Position numbers and translations under genes: made by a program
In this document: in pieces, positions 27,530-38,236 of the stretch
Layout of the letters: every line of letters begins with the position of its first letter
Position numbering within the stretch: the first letter of the stretch is position 1
DNA from: Symsagittifera roscoffensis
Taxonomy: Eukaryota; Xenacoelomorpha; Acoela; Convolutidae
NCBI RefSeq assembly: GCF_963678635.1
Contig: NC_087069.1
Coordinates: 51,904,938 to 51,968,937 of the forward strand
DNA: 64,000 nt
Direction: 5' to 3'
The notes under the pieces: model-generated
Database searches by the model: none
What the model saw: the letters and a program-made list of their open reading frames with translations, nothing else
Told to the model about the DNA's origin: nothing

Positions 27530-28897
27530 TTATTGTTTTTGTGAAACTTCGATTCCGACTTTTGGTAAATTGTCGTTTCCCAAGATGTTTTTTTCATGAC
27601 CTTGAGTTAGAAAGAAGTGGCATTCCTTGTTGGACCATCCATTTGAGAAAATTGGGACAATTACTTTTCCAGTGATATTTATTGCATTGTTCGTAAATCC
27701 ACAATAGAGTTCCTTGGTAGCTTTATCCACTGGATATATTTTCACGTAGGGGTCTCGTAGTCTCAACTCGTGTAACACATTCTGTTTAAGGAAGCTTACA
27801 GGGCTTGCTGAATCCACCTGTATGTTCAGAATTACTTGGTTTTCATTTCCTAAGCCGATATTTAGTAGTTTCTTCATCTCCTTTCCTTGATCATCGTAGA
27901 TAGTTGTTACGTTTAATACTGAGTAATCGTCGTTATCGCTTTGTCCAGACTCTGACCATGCATTTATTACTCCACAGCATTCTCTATTAGCGTGGTCAAT
28001 ATGTACATCTGGTTGTTCCGAAGGATAATGATGATCCGTATTATTTACAATTTGGCTATCCACAATATTTACATTTTTACGGCGTGATTTACAAAGTCTA
28101 GTAAAATGTCCTCGATATTTACAAGTCGTACATGTTGTATCTTTAGCCGGGCAAACCGCTAGATGTCCTTTTGTAAAACTTCCGCCGCATTTCATACATG
28201 TGTTGTTTCTTTCGATGTTTAGGGTGGGTTCTCTTTTTACATTAAAATGATTAAAAGATTTGTTGGAAGAATATCCGCTGGATTTAAAAGTACTCGTCAT
28301 CTTTATGTGGTTTGTAATTCCTTTTTCATCAATCAGGGCTACGTTTAAGGCTTCTAGTGGCGGTAAGGTTTCCGTGAGAAGTTTCCGTTGGATATCTGAA
28401 TTCTTCATGTTATTAATAAAAATATCTCTGATCCATTCGTCTTCTCCTGTGGGAATGTTACATCGTTTTGCCATTTCAGCCAGTGCCCCCCAGAATTGTT
28501 CTAATGATTCTCTGTCCCTCTGTTTTCTGTTTAAGAGTTTGTGTCTTTCGAAGGTTATGTTTGTTTTTCTCATAAAAGCTGTGGACAAATTGTCCCAAAA
28601 TTCTTTGAAAGAAATTTGTAGAACTTTGACTCTTGTGAACTTCTGGCCGAATATTTTCTTTCCTTCGTTTCCAAGGGCTAGATAAAGTATGGATCTTAGT
28701 TTTTTGTCCGCCTCTTCCAGTCTCATACCGTTGAATTTCTTGGTTTCTAACTTTATTGAGGCCATTTCTTCATCATCGAATCTCTTTTGTTCTTGGATAT
28801 TCCTCTCGATGCGTGATGTTTTTTGAGCGTCGGATTCGTTTTCCGGCGGATTTTCCAATGTTGGGGGAGGTGGATGATATCGTTCCGTTGGATTCAA
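27530..28897 (-). CDS. Gypsy gag with nucleocapsid and protease
   Basis: 455 aa as read, but the codon at 28897 is TTG. The frame is open to about 28985 with no ATG, and the first in-frame ATG is at 28765. The start therefore lies there, is non-AUG, or comes through splicing (an acceptor-like TTTATCAG lies at the 5' edge). The order is capsid-like helices, then two zinc knuckles (CMKCGG...H...C and CTTCKYRGHFTRLC), then a retropepsin domain with the active-site segment QVDSASPVSF, where most families have D-T/S-G. It ends VSQKQ, then TAA, with the pol frame open across the stop. Confidence 0.85.
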   Translation of the reverse strand: MNPTERYHPPPPTLENPPENESDAQKTSRIERNIQEQKRFDDEEMASIKLETKKFNGMRLEEADKKLRSILYLALGNEGKKIFGQKFTRVKVLQISFKEFWDNLSTAFMRKTNITFERHKLLNRKQRDRESLEQFWGALAEMAKRCNIPTGEDEWIRDIFINNMKNSDIQRKLLTETLPPLEALNVALIDEKGITNHIKMTSTFKSSGYSSNKSFNHFNVKREPTLNIERNNTCMKCGGSFTKGHLAVCPAKDTTCTTCKYRGHFTRLCKSRRKNVNIVDSQIVNNTDHHYPSEQPDVHIDHANRECCGVINAWSESGQSDNDDYSVLNVTTIYDDQGKEMKKLLNIGLGNENQVILNIQVDSASPVSFLKQNVLHELRLRDPYVKIYPVDKATKELYCGFTNNAINITGKVIVPIFSNGWSNKECHFFLTQGHEKNILGNDNLPKVGIEVSQKQ

Positions 28898-28990
28898 GAG
28901 ATTTTCGATGTCGATATTCTCTTTTGCGATTATCGCTAGCTGGAATAGATCGCTCCACTCTTCCCAATTTAAAACTGATAAAATGTTCCT

Positions 28991-30277
28991 TTGTTACGGT
29001 TAATTCTACTTAGTTACAACTAAGATATGTTTAAAAAGTGATTTAATCTCTAAGTTAAAACATTTAAAAAGTGAGCGGTCATTCTCTCCGTCGGAGAGAA
29101 TGAAGATAGCAAGGTCAAATCAAGATTAACCAGTTAAGATACTTTAAAGTAATTAGTGAAATAAAACAAATGGTAAGAATCACAACAAAAACTGAATATT
29201 TAAAACTTGACAATGGTTTCAATATTCGAATTAACCGCTGTTTCATATACATCATGCTGAATAAAAATATCTAATTTGTGATAACGTTTTTGATTGGAAA
29301 ACAAAGTTTTGAGGTTTTACAAATATCTTGAAACTAGCCACAAAACTTTTGCTTTTGTTGTTTTTCCGACTTTCGTAACAAAAGTAACGAACTATTTGTG
29401 CTCGGGGTGGTTTTTTTTCTTGAGACAAATTTCGGCTTTTTAAATAGCCATTTTTGATGGATTTTTTGATATAATTCAAAAATCATTCTTGCCCTGAGCT
29501 TAAATTTGAAAAGATATTTCATCTGTGATTTTTTTTGTAAAGTTATATGGGCTTAGAGACTGCGATTTTGGCCATTTTAGGACAATTAGCGCGCTGATAC
29601 ATTTCGCGCTATTAACGCGTAAGCGGAGATTTAATCCATCTTAGAAACTGTTCCAAATTAGTTTAAGGAAGGTTGTTTGTCATAATTGATTTGTTAGTAG
29701 GAGCAAAATCTATCACTTTGTATTTAATATGGCGTGTGGCGTGATGATTTTCTGAAAAAAGGCTCCAATTAAAAAAAATTATTTGATTAGTTTGTTTTAT
29801 TTGAAAATATGGTCGATTTTTGTGAGCGTTGCGTTCATTTATTAAATGGTGCATTATATATTCATTTCGGGAAGAATAAAAAAAACTGGTGATTTAAGGT
29901 TCCAAAAGTTAAACCAAAATCGAAAATAGGTTAAATTATTGCTAAAACAGATGCTTATGATTTCAGTCGTTCGAGCTTTGCTAGGCTAAACTGGAATGCC
30001 TTACCGCTTTGCCCGCTTACCCCAAATTCTACTGATAAATTTTTCACGAGAGTATATAGGTATGGCGACGGATAGGGTATTCGAGCCCACATGCAAAATG
30101 CTTTTCAGAGTTTTGTCGAATAATGATTTTTTTGTGTTAGCTGCTCAAGTTTTTATCAGACTTTGTTGTTGGCTGGTCTGTTTGTGGATGTTTATAAACC
30201 ACATTCTTGAACATTTAAATTTGAGAGCCGATGAAATTTGACAAACATGGTCTTAGTGGGCTATATGTAAAACTTAA
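28991..30277. other. AT-rich spacer with repeat copy B, no gene
   Basis: Possible remains of the retroelement 5' LTR (28990-29240) with an inverted repeat CTTAGT/ACTAAG around 29008-29025 and TTCTCTCC/GGAGAGAA at 29082-29100, then dispersed repeat copy B. No coding frame supported. Confidence 0.4.
29365..29755 (+). repeat. Dispersed ~520-bp repeat, copy B
   Basis: Begins TCCGACTTTCG with GTGCTCGGGGTGG 35 bp on. It has the CTGAGCTTAAATTTG, GGCCATTTTAGG and CGCGCTATTAACGCGTAAGC landmarks, then GGCGTGTGGCGTGATG. The 3' end with the GAGCAGTCTTG motif is missing. Confidence 0.7.
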
Positions 30278-30385
30278 GCTACCATGGCCTTAAGATAAGG
30301 CACTGGACTTAAGATGCAATGGTAAGGCGCTGGCCTTAAGATGCAATGGACAATAGTCTACCTGGGTTCAAATCCCGGTGGTAGC
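30278..30385 (+). pseudogene. tRNA-Leu pseudogene with internal duplication
   Basis: It starts GCTACCATGG and ends CGGTGGTAGC, so the acceptor arm can pair and the T arm is good (TGGGTTCAAATCCCGG). The D/anticodon region is duplicated (GGACTTAAGATGCAATGG twice with GGTAAGGCGCTGG between), giving 108 nt. First unit of the array. Confidence 0.65.
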
Positions 30386-30627
30386 AAAATTTATCTAGTC
30401 GTAATACAAAAAGAGGAAACATCATATCTAAAAAAAATAAATCGTCAGAAATTGCCAGATTTTCTTTTCATTATCAAGAAGTTTTGTTAGCTGCTTAGAG
30501 TTTGATCCGAAATTGTTCGTAGCTGGTCTGTTTTTGAATGTTTATAAGCCACATTCTTGAACATTTAAGTTTGAAAGACGATGAAACTAGACGAATATGG
30601 TCGTAGTGGGCTATATGTAAGACTTAA

Positions 30628-30709
30628 GCTACTATGGCTGAGTGGTTAAGGCGTTGGACTTAAGATCCAATGGACAATAGTCTACCTGGGTTCAAATCAC
30701 GGTGGTAGA
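30628..30709 (+). tRNA. tRNA-Leu (TAA), degenerate copy
   Basis: About 82 nt with a long variable arm. The anticodon stem-loop TTGGA-CTTAAGA-TCCAA gives anticodon TAA (30661-30663). The acceptor has a mismatch at the first pair (3' end TGGTAGA), and the T stem reads CTGGG against CACGG, so it is probably not functional. Confidence 0.6.
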
Positions 30710-30970
30710 ATAATTAATCTAGTCGTAATACACAAAAAGGAAACATCAAATCTAAAAAAAATAAATCGTCAGAAATTGTCAGATTTTCTTTTCATTATCA
30801 AGAAGCTTTTTTAGCTGCTTAGAGTTTGATCAAAAATAGCTGGTAGCTGGTCTGTTTTTGAATGTTTATAAGCCACATTCTTGAACATTTAAGTTTGAAA
30901 GACGATGAAACTAATATGAAAGACGATGAAAAGACGAATATGGTCGTAGTGGGCTATATGTAAGACTTAA

Positions 30971-31052
30971 GCTACTATGGCCGAGTGGTTAAGGCGTTGG
31001 ACTTAAGATCCAATGGACAATAGTCCTCCTGGGTTCGAACCCCAGTGGTAGC
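30971..31052 (+). tRNA. tRNA-Leu (TAA)
   Basis: 82 nt. Acceptor GCTACTA pairs with TGGTAGC (one G-T). The D arm is GGCCGAGTGGTTAAGGC, the anticodon loop CTTAAGA has TAA at 31004-31006, a class II variable arm follows, and the T arm CTGGG-TTCGAAC-CCCAG is perfect. It looks functional. A and B boxes are intact. The unit repeats about every 343-350 bp with 30278 and 30628. Confidence 0.9.
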
Positions 31053-31097
31053 AGAATTTATCTAGTGGTAGCATATAAAGTGACGTCAAATCTTCAA

Positions 31098-31170
31098 GCT
31101 GGGATGGCAGAGTGGTAAAGGCATTTTAATTTAACTTTTAGTGAACATAGTTCTAATCCAAGCAGTAGCA
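31098..31170 (+). pseudogene. Decayed tRNA-like relic
   Basis: GGGATGGCAGAGTGGTAAAGGC keeps a D-arm/A-box shape and the end AAGCAGTAGCA resembles a 3' acceptor, but the anticodon stem and T stem do not pair. Confidence 0.4.
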
Positions 31171-32577
31171 TATCTTATCTAGTGGTAGCATATAAAATGA
31201 CGTCAAATCTTAAAAAATGAAAACGTCAGATGTTGTCAGATGTAGCTTTCTTTACCAAATGTTAGAACCAATGTTTTTATGGTAAAAAGTAGTTTGGTTG
31301 AGTGCAGAGTTTTGAATGCTCGTCAATGGTTTTTCTATTTTTCAACTAAATGCATTGTTGGTTTTTCATTTCTTTACAAACCTAAAGCAATCTGTGACAA
31401 AATGGGAGCTCAACAATGAACGACAAGAAAAAAAAACAACGTTTCCAAAAATGTGAAACGCATGACAGATTAGATATGAAATTAAGGCTTCTATAGCTCA
31501 CATTTAGTCCCTCAAGAACAAGAGTTAAGATCAAATTGGACAACACTCCTTCTGGCTTAAAAGGTAGATTTTTGAAATGTAGATTTTTAAATGCCCTTGG
31601 ATTAACAAAACATTAATTAATACAAATTTCATAAAAATTATTTTACCATACAGTTTCGTACATACATAACATAATGAATCTTATGAAAACATAATAAATC
31701 TCGCTGATTAGCATTTTCACGTTGTAAAAACTGTATGAGAAGCTTTTTTCTTAAAATGAAAATTGTATGATAAACAATTTTTTGAAAAAAGAAGTCAATT
31801 ATCGATGCTGCCGAAACTTTCTAAAATTAATAAATTTTACTGCTTTTCTACAGTTTTAAGGTCCAAAGTCAAGTTATTTAAAAAGTTTAGGATCAGAAGT
31901 CAGAAGTACGTAGTGGAGAAAAAATGCTTATCATACAAAATCCATTTTATCACGAAATTGTTTGGTACAAGTGTTTTTCATCATCCCTCAGATTCCTTGT
32001 TCACATCAATTGAGTGAAAGCATTTCAGCGTAATGCCCATTCCTTGAAATGGTTGGAACGCAACGTTTAAAAAACCACTCTTTCCACTTTTGCACGAGTA
32101 TTCTATATCAACAAAGGTTCCAAATATGGAGTTTTTAGGCACTTTTTTTCAAGTCATCGTGTAAGATAGGAGCAACTCGATTGAATTTCAAGGCTATAAG
32201 TAACCTGCTTTTTTTATCTGCAGCATTTTGTGAGCGTTTCCATATCTGAATCGAGCTTAGTAGCAGCATAGATTTTCTGTTTTTTTCGTTGAAAAGCCTA
32301 AAGGTAGCTTCAGAGCTGGGATTTTTGTTTGAATAATACTTCAACACTGCACTTGAGTTTGGAAGCTTTTTTCTTGGAAGCTTTCTTGAAAACGTTAATT
32401 GTTTTCAAACCAATAGACGTTCTTAACATTAAAATTATTTGAAAAAGAGCCAATAGTTTTTTTCCCGAGCCAATTTGAGCTTTGAAAAAATTTGAATCAC
32501 TTCAAAGTTTATTTGCTTGATGAGATTGTTCAAAAAGCTAATTTTTTTGCAAAGTGTTTGTAACTCTATGTAATTTG

Positions 32578-33100
32578 TCCGACTTTCGATACAAAAGCAA
32601 CGGAAAATTTGTGCTCGGGGTGGGTTTTTTCTTCAGACAAATTTCGACTTTTTAGCTGGTCATTTTTGACGGAATGTTTTTAAGTCCTTCGGAAGGTAAT
32701 GTTGTCCTGAGCTTAAATTTGAAAAAATATTTTACCTGTGATCAATTTTCGTAAAGTTATGAGGGTTTAAAGATTGCCATTTTGGCCAATTTGGGACAAT
32801 TAACGCGCGATATATTTCGCGCTATTAACGCGTAAGCGGAGAGTTAATCCGTCTTAGAAATCGTTCTAAATTGATTGAAAAGAAGCTTATTTGCCATAAT
32901 TGATTTGTTACAAGGAGCGAAATCAATCCTTTTGTACTTTATAAGGCGTGTGGGGTGATGATATTCATAAAAAATTTCAAATTAGAAAAAAGTTTCATTT
33001 TGTTTTATTTCATTTAATTTTTTAACCTAATTTCTGCTCCATAAACCTTAAAAAGCAGTGGGAACATTCGGGGTTTTGCCCTGATACGAGCAGTCTTGTT
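32578..33100 (+). repeat. Dispersed ~520-bp repeat, copy C (full length)
   Basis: Runs from TCCGACTTTCGATACAAAAG to ACGAGCAGTCTTGTT. The centre has AACGCGCGATATATTTCGCG and ATTAACGCGTAAGCGG. Closest relative is copy D at 52469-52977. No ORF and no terminal inverted repeats. Probably non-autonomous. Confidence 0.8.
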
Positions 33101-35684
33101 AGTTTTAAAGTTTTAATTTTAGTAGCTCTATGAATTAACTTAACGTTTTTAAGCTCCTTAAATCGGTTCGAAAAAAAAACAGACATTATCCATTAGACAT
33201 TATTAATTAGGATGATTATAAAATCAAAAATTTAGTTTCGCCAAGTTTGAGGCAATAAATTTAAATAAATAGGAACTTCATCATTCAGTTTTAAATAGTT
33301 GGGAACTTCTGGCAAGCAAAGTTATATCTTGCAAGCAAAGTTTAAATAGTTGGGAATTTCATCATTCGATTACCTAAGTTGCTTCGCGTTTTTATCTTTT
33401 CAGCTAACAACTTCTTGCCTTGAATTAACTTGAGGTAACTCAAAACTTTTTGCTTGAAAAGGTTGCTTAAAATACTCAGATTGTTGCAAACCGGTGGATC
33501 ATGCATTGAAATTATTTAAATTTTTCAAAGATTGCTTGATGAGCTTGATTTGAAAAAAAAAACGAAGTTCTTGCAAGTTGATTTGCGTTCTGAAAAATAT
33601 CAAAAATTCAACAGCTGGAATTTTTTTGTTTCTGGAAATCATTTTCAAAAGTTTGAAATTTTTTCATCGCGTAGTGATTTTCTCAAAAATTTTTTCTTTT
33701 GTTTGCATTGATTATTTATACTACGGATATTTTTTTGGAAATTAAACCTCCCCGGGAAATCTCTATAGACGCCTTTTCATAAGGGAAGAAATTGTAGTAA
33801 TTTTTAGATCTTGCGCGACCATTTACTTGAAATTTTGAAATTTTTTCATAGCTTTTTCGGTGCATGGCTGACATTTTTACGTCTGAATGTCAGTCATTCT
33901 TAGCTGATGCACTTGATACTCTAGTTCTTTCAAATTACTTGTAAAAGCAAAAACCACTAGTTAACCAACAATTTTATAAAAAAAAATTGTTCATGCAGCT
34001 TATTACCTTCGGTAGCTTTTAGGTTCACTAAAGCTACCTTAAATTCAAATCTTAAACTCAAACAAAAAAATTTCAATTTTTGATTGCTTGTTGAGGACTG
34101 CTGAAAAATCTGAAGACACAAACGATTAATTCTGTTTTTGCTGAGATAACTCACCCTTGAAGATGTGATCTCATTAAAAGAAATAAGAGAAACTTATCAA
34201 CAGTGTCCGATATCCAATACCTAAATTTTGAGGCAGTGCATATTTTTGGCTAGGAGTCTTCAATGACACAAAGAAATCAAAAATTGCTATTTTTAATAGC
34301 AATAAATTTTTCAATTTTTCCATGAATCGTTTTAATATTTTTTAAACAAAATGATGGAAACTAAACCTCCACGGGAATTCTCTATAGACGCCTTTTCATA
34401 GTGGAAGAAATTGTTGTAATTTTTTACCTCAGGTTTTTATTGCTTAGACTCTTTTTTCGGTTTCAAATATACCGGCTAAAGTAATTTTGACTTAGTTGAA
34501 TCATATTGCGTCATTTGAGTTCTGCCTGAGAACAGCTTCTTTTCTCAATTGCAATTGAATTGCAACAAAATCACAAAAAAAAAATTATTTGGTGAAAAAT
34601 TGAGTTTTTTTTTTGAAAAAACTAATCGATCATAGTGTGAAATTTCTCTTTGTTTAATGACACTTAAAATTAACTCACAAAAAATGGAAACACAAACTAT
34701 CGTTGCGTTTTTTACCTAATTGAAGAACGTAATTTGAGCTGAGGTTGAAACGTTTTTTACGTCGTATTCCATAGCATGAATCAGTGTGCGAAAAGGTATT
34801 CGCACATTTAAAAACTGTCAATTGAAATCACTTTCAACTCAAACGATGACCATTTGAAATCTCAATTTATTTTATCATTTCTAAACATGAAACGGATTGC
34901 AGAAAAAAAACTAATTTTAATTCAAGCAAGTGGACCACCAAGACAAAATCTGAATTTTATAAGAATCTGTTTCAAGCGTATTCAAAATTTTTAAAGTAAA
35001 CTTGTCAAGCCATGAAATTTTGAAATAGTTGTCAAGGTTTTTCACTAAATGGTTTAGTTCGCAATAAATTTGAGCTTCACAGCATGAATCTTTGCTCAAA
35101 AGTAAAAAGTTTTTAAAGCAAGTTCTGAAGCAATGAAACTCGAAAGTTTTTAAAGCAATCTTTTGAGCAAGCAGCGTAAAGAAAAGTTCAATTTCCCAAA
35201 CTCACTCGAACATCTTGATCGAAAAACTTTGATGCTCCCAAGCTAAATTTTGTTTATTTTACGACAAAAGAGAAAAGTTTGTTTTTCGTTTGCTCGCCGT
35301 AGAGATAAAACGTTAACGAAATCAAACAGACAAAAAAACTTGAAAATACTGTCTAGCCTTGAAAAAACTTGAGTTGATCTGGACTGAAGCGCTGCTGTCT
35401 TCAGCAGTTTCTATACTATTCTAAATTCAGAGAGTTCCAGAATGTCATTGGCATCTTTTTTTATTGTTGCACTCGACGTTAAGAACATTAAAATATTGTA
35501 TTCATAGTGTCTGCTGACTTTCACTTAATATATAAGATGAATTGAAGTGTTGGGATTGATTTAAATTTGTTTCTGTTTTTTACATGTATTTATGAGTAGA
35601 TCGCGTGTCCAAGTAGTTTTAGAAGCTAGAGTATTTACTCTGTTTAAATGCGTAAGCCTGTCCTTGTATAGGAGATCCATGAAT

Positions 35685-35867
35685 AAAAATTGATTATAAT
35701 TGAGTTTCACTGCCAGTGTTCACAAAAAAATTGATACTAATCAATGAAAAATGGATTATATCATTACGATTTTTCGAGCTTACAAAAATCATTTTTAATC
35801 CAATATAATCAATTTTTTTTTCACTTTTGTGGACACTGAAAAAAAAACTCAATTATAATCGATTTTT
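35685..35867. repeat. Hairpin (MITE-like) element
   Basis: The left arm AAAAATTGATTATAATTGAG with CAGTGTTCACAAAA is matched in inverse by the right arm TTTTGTGGACACTG with CTCAATTATAATCGATTTTT. The arms are about 55-60 bp apiece around a loop of about 70 bp. A single-arm relative occurs near 36318-36355. Confidence 0.6.
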
Positions 35868-36483
35868 CTCCATTTTTTTGAGATGCGAATTTCACATAAA
35901 ACCTTTTCTACGTTATAAACTAAAGTTGGTTATTTTTGATTATTTTAAAACATTGCTAATTTTGTTTCTTTTATGTTACTACCCGCTTCTATCCCCTCCT
36001 ACAAAGGGCCAAACCTTAAGGGGGAGAGGTCAACGAAACGTTTTTGCTTTTTCAGTTTAGGTTTAGAAATTGAGAAGGCCGTACTCTCAGTTTGCAAAGA
36101 TTTTGCACTACTCATTTTTTAAAAGTGGAAAAAAAACCCATTTAAATGTGATTTCGTACTTTTTTATAATCCGTTGTAATGGCTTTCAAATGAATTATAA
36201 TGCAATTTAATTTTGCGAGAAAAAATTCATTTAAATCTATTTATTTGTCCAATTTTGTTGTCTAAGTCTAACATGGGAATCGTTTATCTTGAAATTGTTT
36301 TAGACCACAAAAAGCCATTATAATCAATTTTTTTTTTCACTTTTCTTAGATGCGGGTCCATTTCTGAGCCTGAGCCCGACTTGATAACAGAAATGATAGC
36401 AAGCGGAGATTTTAAAGTCGCACATTATAACTGTCGCACATGACTACCGCTACCACATAGAACCACAATGTTATGATTATTTT

Positions 36484-36600
36484 GCGGTTTCTGCTCACAA
36501 TTTAAGGATTCCGCTTAAAGTTTGCGGATTCCGTTCACAGTTTGCGCATTCCGCTTACAGTTGCGGATTCCGTTACATTTTGCGGATTCCACAACAATTC
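36484..36600 (+). repeat. ~20-bp degenerate tandem repeat, GCGGATTCC motif
   Basis: About six units of GCGGATTCCGYTYACAGTTT-type sequence in a row. Further single motifs follow near 36642, 36671, 36784 and 36818, the last being GCGGAATCCGC, a palindrome. Confidence 0.7.
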
Positions 36601-36966
36601 AATTTAGTACACATAGATTTTATTGTTTGTTTGTGGATTCCACAAACTGTTCCGGAATGAACAAATACTGTTGCGGATTCCTCAAATGTGCATCTTTTTG
36701 GAGCCTTTTTGAGCAGTATAAATTTTTAGCTTTTGTTTGGGGAAACCAAAACAGCAAAGAAGATCAAAGAAAAGTAGCAATGTTGCGGATTCCGCGAGAA
36801 ATCAGATTTTGGCCTGCTGCGGAATCCGCTTAAAATTCACAAAACGCACAGTTTGGCCTCGTACTGATATGCTAAAATACCCCAAAAATCCCATCTTTTT
36901 TAATAATACCAAAAATATAGACCACACAGCTGTCCAGCGAAATGCCCTAAAATTTTCCTGTTTCAG

Positions 36967-37131
36967 GAAGTATCTGTGACCTGCATGAGATGTGTGACGT
37001 AGCTCACAAGTACGGAGCCCTGACTTTTGTGGATGAGGTGCACGCAGTGGGTCTGTACGGAGAAAGGGGGGCGGGAATTGGGGAGAGAGACGGGGCGCTC
37101 CACAAGATTGACGTCGTATCCGGAACTCTGG
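36967..37131 (+). CDS. ALAS: 5-aminolevulinate synthase, internal exon a
   Basis: The exon lies between acceptor TTTCAG (36966) and donor CTGG|GTAAAG. It encodes [20 protein letters not shown] followed by [15 protein letters not shown] and DVVSGTLG, the classic ALAS segment. The Asp of VDEVHAVG contacts the ring nitrogen of pyridoxal phosphate. The enzyme condenses glycine and succinyl-CoA in mitochondria as the first step of haem synthesis. Only the C-terminal part of the gene is found here. Exons for roughly the first 250-300 residues are not visible upstream, where retroelements, tRNA units and a gap lie. Confidence 0.9.
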
Positions 37132-37511
37132 GTAAAGGAATACCTTATTTTTGGGAAGTTTTAGTACAACGCTTTAATGATCTTTTCCCATTAAAGCCCC
37201 CTCCCAAAAAAAAATCAAAATGAAAAAACCACCACCGTGTATAGGAGATGTACTTGTTTCTAGGCTAGAGGGTATCAATAAAGTTAACAGTAAAAAAAAC
37301 AAAAAAAAATAGTTGTCAAAAATAATCCATTATAATTGAAGATTATTGCAAAAAAGTAATTAACTACTTAAAATTAAAAAAAGTAATTAACTAAAAAGAA
37401 AGTGGACTAAGTGATGATAGTCCACTTTCCTTCTTTTTCTAAAATTGGTTATTTTAGCACAAATATTCAATAAAAATAAATTAGAAAACATAACAATTGA
37501 TGTTTGTCCAG

Positions 37512-37780
37512 GCAAGGCTTTTGGAAACATCGGAGGCTACATCGCGGCTAACAAGACTCTAATCGACGTCATCCGAAGCTACGGTTCTGGCTTCATCTTT
37601 ACAACATCCCTTCCCCCCTCAGTGCTCTACGGGACAATCGCTGCCATCCGAATACTGAAAGGGGAGGAGGGAGAGGTGTTACGTAATAGGCAGCAGGAGA
37701 ATGTGAAGTTGTTACGTAATAAGCTGTTGCGAGTTGGACTGCCTGTGATTGATGCGCCTAGTCATATCATACCAATTCAT
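37512..37780 (+). CDS. ALAS: 5-aminolevulinate synthase, exon b
   Basis: Acceptor TTGTCCAG and donor CAT|GTAAGT. It completes the split Gly codon and continues with [11 protein letters not shown], so the Schiff-base lysine (TLG-K-AFG) lies at the exon start. Next come [17 protein letters not shown] and PSHIIPIH, both typical of ALAS. The frame is intact. Confidence 0.92.
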
Positions 37781-38063
37781 GTAAGTTTTTTCGTTGCATT
37801 TTTGTTGTTTTCTAATTTTTTGGAACTTTGTTTTGTCACAATTTTGGTATAACTTATTCAAAGTTTGTGAGATTTCAGTCTGGCCATCAAAAATTTCAAC
37901 AAATATCATCTATTTGTAGATAAAGAAGTTTTTGATCACAGTGCTGATGTTATGAAAGAAATTACAAAAAAAAATAGGTTCAGATCTGTCTATTTTGGCA
38001 AAACTATCAAAAACATTTAAAAAACTCTACTTTTCTGCGGAATAATTGTTCTGACTGTATGCT

Positions 38064-38236
38064 TCATCTAGTTTTGTACTTAATAAAGCGTGGAGGGGAT
38101 GGTTTACAAAAAATCTCAAAATAACGGAAAACAAAATTTGAAAATTTCAGCAAGTTTTTGAAAGCGAACTATAAAACAGTACTTAAAAAGCAGTCGGAAC
38201 ATCCAGAGCTCCGCGCTAATACGAGCAGTCTTCTTG
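38064..38236 (+). repeat. Dispersed repeat, 3' fragment (copy E) in ALAS intron
   Basis: Matches the last third of copy C: TTTTGTACTT, then AAGCGTGG, then AAAAAGCAGTCGGAACATC and TACGAGCAGTCTTCTT. Confidence 0.6.

Larger units (their letters stand above)
23080..28990 (-). mobile_element. Ty3/gypsy-type retroelement 1 with intact ORFs
   Basis: Minus-strand gag-protease followed by RT, RNase H and integrase in gypsy order. No LTR pair can be recognised: the left side is in or next to the assembly gap, and no matching sequence is clear beyond 28990. The ends given are therefore the limits of the internal part only. The element is related to the broken one at 41779-48536 (shared YLDDILV, GLGA-LEQ and YIWWP motifs). 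Confidence 0.85.
30129..31060 (+). repeat. Tandem array of three ~345-bp tRNA-Leu units
   Basis: Each unit has the upstream block GCTGGTCTGTTT...ATAAGCCACATTCTTGAAC(A)...GTGGGCTATATGTAA, then the tRNA. tRNA starts are at 30278, 30628 and 30971. Confidence 0.75.
31171..36966. other. Intergenic AT-rich DNA with scattered repeats
   Basis: No supported gene. It holds dispersed repeat copy C (32578-33100), a 65-bp direct repeat (about 33740-33805 and 34366-34430, core CTCTATAGACGCCTTTTCAT), a hairpin element (35685-35867) and the GCGGATTCC repeat cluster (36484-36830). I searched by eye for the missing upstream ALAS exons and found none. Confidence 0.5.

Noticed and set aside
28773-28967. 64-aa minus-strand ORF starting with ATG upstream of gag
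   Set aside because: It lies in another frame over the gag N-terminus; the gag frame itself has the conserved-looking sequence.
23080-29030. LTR pair for retroelement 1, from TAGTTACAGCTAAG (23090) and TAGTTACAACTAAG (29012)
   Set aside because: The match is only about 14 bp, is itself nearly palindromic, and the sequences around it do not align.
36522-36979. Overlapping ORFs before the ALAS exon as missing ALAS exons
   Set aside because: They translate the GCGGATTCC repeats and show no ALAS motifs.
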